Below, one piece after another: positions 5,228 to 7,828 of a stretch of 7,828 nucleotides of DNA; position 1 is the first letter of the stretch, and each line of letters begins with the position of its first letter. Source of the DNA: Methanosarcinales archaeon (lineage in GTDB: Archaea; Halobacteriota; Methanosarcinia; Methanosarcinales; Methanogasteraceae). The position numbers and the translations under genes were made by a program. The notes beneath the pieces are model-generated. The model saw nothing but the letters and a program-made list of their open reading frames with translations, had not been told where the DNA came from and did not search any database. The DNA lies in assembly GCA_012961645.1 (NCBI GenBank), contig DTYY01000085.1, positions 1 to 7,828 of the forward strand, in the 5' to 3' direction.

Positions 5228-6692
5228 ACCAGCCCCCAAAAAAGAGATTGAAGGGGAGTATGAGTTGCTGGAGGGGTGGGTGTGGACTAACATACAATCC
5301 ACTCTTGATCTGAAAATGGGTCAATCACCGCCTGGAAAAAGTTACAACACAATCGGCGAGGGATCGCCTCTGCTCAATGGTCCCACGGAATTCGGTCCGA
5401 TGCACCCAACACCAGCCCAATGGACAACCCGTATCACCAAAACATGCAATGTTGGAGATATTTTGTTGTGTGTAAGAGGCTCCACAACTGACAGAATGGA
5501 TTGGGCAGACCAAAAATATTGTATTGGGAGAGGTATTTCTGCCATTTCGATAATTGAAGAACTAGGAAACCGAAATTATTATTATTTATATATTAATATG
5601 AAAACCGATGAGATCATCGGAAAAACAAGGGGTTCAACATTTCCCAATTTGTCAAAAGATCAACTCAATAGTTTACCAATCCCTCTCCTTCCCCTCGCCG
5701 AACAGCGCTGCATCGTCGCCAAACTCGAAGCCCTTCTGGCGCAGGTGAACACCACAAAAGACCATCTGGCAAAGGTCCCGCCGATCATCAAGCGTTTCCG
5801 CCAGAGCATGCTTGCTGCTGCCTGCTCGGGGCGGCTGACAGAGGACTGGCGCAGAGAGCACCCTGATGTCGAGCCTGCAAGTGAGTTGTTGGAGAGGATC
5901 AGAGAGGAGAGGGTTAGAAAATATGAAGAGGAACGTAAGAAAGCGAAAGAAGAAGGTAGGAAGAAGCCGAAAAAAGATTACGAATTTACAAGCGAGGATA
6001 ATTTTTCAATACCTTCTTGGGTAGACGCCAAACTTGAAAATCTGATATATATTGCAGGAAGGATCGGCTGGAGAGGTTTGAAAGCCGAGGAATACACAAA
6101 ATATGGTCCAGTATTTCTATCGGTACACAAGTTAAACTATGGGGAGGAAGTTGATTTCAGAGAATCAAACCATATTTCTATGGAACGGTATGACGAAAGC
6201 CCCGAAATCAAGCTTCAAGAAAATGATATTTTACTTGCTAAAGATGGGGCAGGCATCGGGAAAATTGGAATCGTCAAGAATTTAAGTCAATTAACTACTG
6301 TAAATTCATCACTATTAGTCATCAGAAGTCGAGAAGCATTTGTACCAAAATATCTGTTCTATTTTTTAAGTGGACCTCAACTCCAAAGTATTGTTCAACA
6401 GAGAATTACAGGAAGCGCAACTCCACACCTTTTTCAGAAGGATATTAAACAATTTATTCTTTCCATACCACCCCTCCCCGAACAACACGAAATCGTCCGC
6501 CGTGTCGAAACCCTCTTCCACTCTGCCGACAATGCCGAAGAACGCGTTGCCGATGCAACCACCCACGCAGACCACCTCACCAAAGTCCATCCTCGCAAAG
6601 GCATTCCCGAGGCGAACTGGTGTCGCAGGACCCCGGTGACGAGCCTGCAAGCGTTCTGCTGGAAAGGATCAGGAAAGAGAGGGTGGAACTGA
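5220..6692 (+). CDS. hsdS: Type I restriction-modification DNA specificity subunit (HsdS), 3' end frame-disrupted
   Basis: HsdS gives type I enzymes their DNA target through two recognition domains joined by conserved helices. Residues 19-155 form TRD1 (GWVWTNIQ, MGQSPPGKSYN, GDILLCVRGST, FPNLSKDQLNSLPIPLLPL). The central conserved region runs about 156-255 (AEQRCIVAKLEALLAQ, RFRQSMLAAACSGRLTEDWR, then a charged KKAKEEGRKKPKK linker). TRD2 spans about 264-415 (ENDILLAKDGAGIGKIGIV, PLPEQHEIV). The distal conserved region starts at PPLPEQ and is intact to HLTK (residue 455). After that the frame is lost: the expected SILAKAF is read in a second frame and RGELVSQDPGDEPAS in a third, giving a nonsense tail to 6692. 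Undoing an extra G at 6585 and an extra C at 6607 extends it to a stop at 6746-6748. Both TRDs are A/T-rich against the conserved parts. No HsdM or HsdR partner is nearby. Confidence 0.9.
   Translation: MAEPAPKKEIEGEYELLEGWVWTNIQSTLDLKMGQSPPGKSYNTIGEGSPLLNGPTEFGPMHPTPAQWTTRITKTCNVGDILLCVRGSTTDRMDWADQKYCIGRGISAISIIEELGNRNYYYLYINMKTDEIIGKTRGSTFPNLSKDQLNSLPIPLLPLAEQRCIVAKLEALLAQVNTTKDHLAKVPPIIKRFRQSMLAAACSGRLTEDWRREHPDVEPASELLERIREERVRKYEEERKKAKEEGRKKPKKDYEFTSEDNFSIPSWVDAKLENLIYIAGRIGWRGLKAEEYTKYGPVFLSVHKLNYGEEVDFRESNHISMERYDESPEIKLQENDILLAKDGAGIGKIGIVKNLSQLTTVNSSLLVIRSREAFVPKYLFYFLSGPQLQSIVQQRITGSATPHLFQKDIKQFILSIPPLPEQHEIVRRVETLFHSADNAEERVADATTHADHLTKVHPRKGIPEANWCRRTPVTSLQAFCWKGSGKRGWN
5871..5914 (+). 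repeat. HsdS conserved-region repeat, proximal copy
   Basis: This stretch, starting GAGCCTGCAA and ending GAGAGGGT, encodes EPASELLERIREERV. It matches 6641-6684 at 35 of 44 bases, where the third frame encodes EPASVLLERIRKERV. It reflects the pseudo-symmetric duplication of HsdS halves and is a potential site of recombination that swaps or removes TRD2. Confidence 0.8.
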
Positions 6693-6748
6693 AAGAGACG
6701 AAGAAATCACGAAAAAGAAGATCGAAGACCCTGTCAGATTCCAATTGA
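6608..6748 (+). pseudogene. hsdS: Out-of-frame C-terminal end of HsdS
   Basis: Read from 6608 in the frame of the stop at 6746, the sequence gives RGELVSQDPGDEPASVLLER, then IRKERVELKETKKSRKRR and a short end, 46 residues. This is the normal end of HsdS, following SILAKAF, which is in the remaining frame at 6586-6606. Both are contiguous in space but each needs a single-base correction (at 6585 and in the CCC run at 6606-6608). The restored stop would overlap the TTG at 6745 as TTGA. These are sequencing errors in a metagenomic assembly or real decay; the coding sense kept in all frames suggests the change is recent or artefactual. Confidence 0.8.
6641..6684 (+). repeat. HsdS conserved-region repeat, distal copy
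   Basis: Partner of 5871-5914 (35 of 44 bases identical), lying in the frame-disrupted 3' end of hsdS. Conserved coding despite the frame loss argues that this segment was under selection until recently. Confidence 0.8.
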
Positions 6749-6756
6749 GCGATACG

Positions 6757-7416
6757 ATGAGAAAAATCACCGAAATCCCGGATATAGACCGACCTCGGGA
6801 GAAACTGATAAGAAGAGGAGCCTCCTCGCTTTCCGATGTTGAATTACTTGCAGTTCTGATCGGGAAGGGGTTTCCTGGAAAGGATGTTCTTCAGGTCGCA
6901 TCAGAGATCGATAGACGGTTCAAAGATGATCTGGACAAGATCGGATTTGAAGAACTCACCAAGATTGAAGGCATCGGAGAAGTAAAAGCCTCCCAGATTC
7001 TTGCCAGTTTTGAGCTTGCCAGGCGGTACTTCGGGAAAAAGGATGTTAAAATTACCTTCCCAACAGATGTTCTGCCTTTTGTGATGGAGATCCGTGATAA
7101 AAATCAGGAATATTTTGTCTGCATCTCCTTAAACGGTGCAAACGAGGTTATCGGAAACAGGGTGGTTACGGTGGGGCTCTTGAACGCAAACCAGGTGCAT
7201 CCACGAGAGATATTTTCAGATGCTATCGTGGAGCGTGCCGCATCGATCATCCTGGTCCATAATCATCCATCAGGGAACATAGAGCCAAGCCATGCAGATA
7301 TCGCAGTAACAAAGCGATTGGTTGAGGCAGGAGAGATTTTAGGTATCAGGATACATGACCACATCATTGTATCGAAAGATGATCATACGAGCATGAAGGA
7401 GAGGGGGCTGATTTAG
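6757..7416 (+). CDS. radC: RadC family protein (JAB/MPN+ metalloprotease-like domain)
   Basis: A 219-residue protein with the full RadC layout. The N-terminus (RPREKLIRRGASSLSDVELLAVLIGKG) is the UPF0758 domain, followed by a helix-hairpin-helix-like LTKIEGIGEVKASQILAS. The JAB/MPN+ domain follows, with VHPREIFSDAIVERAASIIL and the metal site VHNHPSGNIEPSHADIAVT, giving the HxH(x)S...D ligands at His172, His174 and Asp185 when counted from the TTG at 6745. The glutamate in NQEYF (Glu122) is the likely catalytic residue. A direct repair role has been doubted; RadC is common in mobile and defence loci, often beside restriction genes, as here. It is rare among archaeal core genes, which suggests transfer. 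ATG 6757 gives the normal family start MRKITEIPDIDRP; TTG 6745 would overlap the frame-restored hsdS stop. No clear ribosome site is seen. Confidence 0.94.
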   Translation: MRKITEIPDIDRPREKLIRRGASSLSDVELLAVLIGKGFPGKDVLQVASEIDRRFKDDLDKIGFEELTKIEGIGEVKASQILASFELARRYFGKKDVKITFPTDVLPFVMEIRDKNQEYFVCISLNGANEVIGNRVVTVGLLNANQVHPREIFSDAIVERAASIILVHNHPSGNIEPSHADIAVTKRLVEAGEILGIRIHDHIIVSKDDHTSMKERGLI

Positions 7417-7417
7417 A

Positions 7418-7828
7418 GTGGTCACAACAACCCCTTGCATCGATGCAGTCACATCAGCAGTTCACGAATGCAAGATCAAGCAGATCACCTGCGTGCCCGG
7501 CTACCCGATCACCAGACTTGCAGAGCACCTGATGAGCGGAACAGATGCTGAGTGGTGCATCAACGAAAAAGTCGCAATGGAGATTGCGCTCGGAGCTTCT
7601 GCCCATGGCAGCCGGTCGATGGTGATCGTGAAGCATGTCGGGATGAACATTCTTGCTGACCCGCTCGTAACGGCAAGCACACACACAACCGGCGCAGGTG
7701 TCGTGGTGATCGCAGGGGATGACCCAGCGGCAGTCGCATCCCAGAACGAGCAGGACTCCAGATACTGGGGCTTGCTTGCGGAGGTGCCGGTGCTCGATCC
7801 AAATCCAGGCAACCTCCATGACGCCGTC
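7418..7828 (+). CDS. Thiamine-pyrophosphate enzyme, IorA-like alpha-subunit N-terminal part, cut by window edge
   Basis: The open frame from GTG 7418 runs 137 codons to the window end. It reads VTTTPCIDAVTSAVHE, then CVPGYPIT, CINEKVAMEIALGASAHGSR, VIVKHVGMNILADPL, and VVIAGDDPAAVASQNEQDSR before EVPVLDP. NEKVA-E-A--AS--G-R, KHVGxNxxADP and DDPxxxxSQNEQDSR are the classic pyrimidine-binding domain of indolepyruvate/2-oxoacid:ferredoxin oxidoreductase alpha subunits (IorA), where the glutamate of NEK contacts thiamine pyrophosphate. The Pyr domain is at the N-terminus; the PP domain is outside. The family oxidises aryl- or other 2-oxoacids with ferredoxin. The usual GNEAIARGA-like N-terminal segment of IorA is shorter here, so a related decarboxylase or methanogen-specific TPP enzyme is possible. 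It begins one base after the radC stop, with AAGGAGAGG at 7396-7404 as a ribosome site 13 bases upstream. Confidence 0.85.
   Translation, partial: MVTTTPCIDAVTSAVHECKIKQITCVPGYPITRLAEHLMSGTDAEWCINEKVAMEIALGASAHGSRSMVIVKHVGMNILADPLVTASTHTTGAGVVVIAGDDPAAVASQNEQDSRYWGLLAEVPVLDPNPGNLHDAV

Noticed and set aside
4962..5324. Minus-strand frame with a repeated leucine-histidine (LLHH) pattern
   Set aside because: It is the antisense reading of the 12-base repeat and of the flanking AlbA_2 and hsdS coding regions; no ribosome site or family motif supports it.
7454..7819. Three open minus-strand frames at the right edge
   Set aside because: They oppose the IorA-like reading frame, which contains clear family motifs (NEKVA, KHVGMN, SQNEQDSR); the minus frames have none.

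Overview
The window is archaeal, most likely from a methanogen-related euryarchaeote. RNase P protein component 4, ribosomal protein S19e and a PDCD5-type DNA-binding protein occur in archaea and eukaryotes but not in bacteria. Gene starts are preceded by A/T-rich boxes about 26 bases from near-leaderless starts, alternating with strong Shine-Dalgarno sites inside operons. Placing it among methanogen/ANME-like groups rests only on gene content and is inference.

Left part (1-2970), housekeeping: the start of rnp4 on the minus strand, cut by the window edge; a divergent M20-family metallopeptidase; and, converging on it, a minus-strand operon S19e - PDCD5 - PP-loop ATPase. The M20 gene and the PP-loop gene overlap tail to tail by 98 bases. 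The rnp4, S19e, PDCD5 and PP-loop genes belong to the translation/RNA-processing core; the M20 gene sits between them in the opposite orientation.

Middle part (2971-3177) is a divergent promoter region with TATA-like boxes for both directions and a perfect operator-like inverted repeat.

Right part (3178-7416) is a compact plus-strand cassette that looks like a remodelled type I restriction-modification locus. Its genes are: a 163-residue chimera of an HsdR N-terminus and an HsdM C-terminus; an AlbA_2/GHKL-ATPase/winged-helix protein of the COG2865 type; a previously easy-to-miss 57-residue ORF built on an SDVV tetrapeptide repeat; a specificity subunit HsdS whose 3' end carries two single-base frame disruptions; and RadC. 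Successive genes are joined by ATGA-type overlaps, so they look translationally coupled. No complete HsdM or HsdR is present in the window. The cassette is therefore either a decayed type I system or a residual system in which AlbA_2 protein, repeat peptide, HsdS and RadC persist without modification or cleavage subunits.

Far right (7418-7828): the N-terminal part of a thiamine-pyrophosphate enzyme resembling the alpha subunit of indolepyruvate/2-oxoacid:ferredoxin oxidoreductase, starting one base after the radC stop and running out of the window. No tRNA, rRNA, CRISPR array or insertion sequence was seen.
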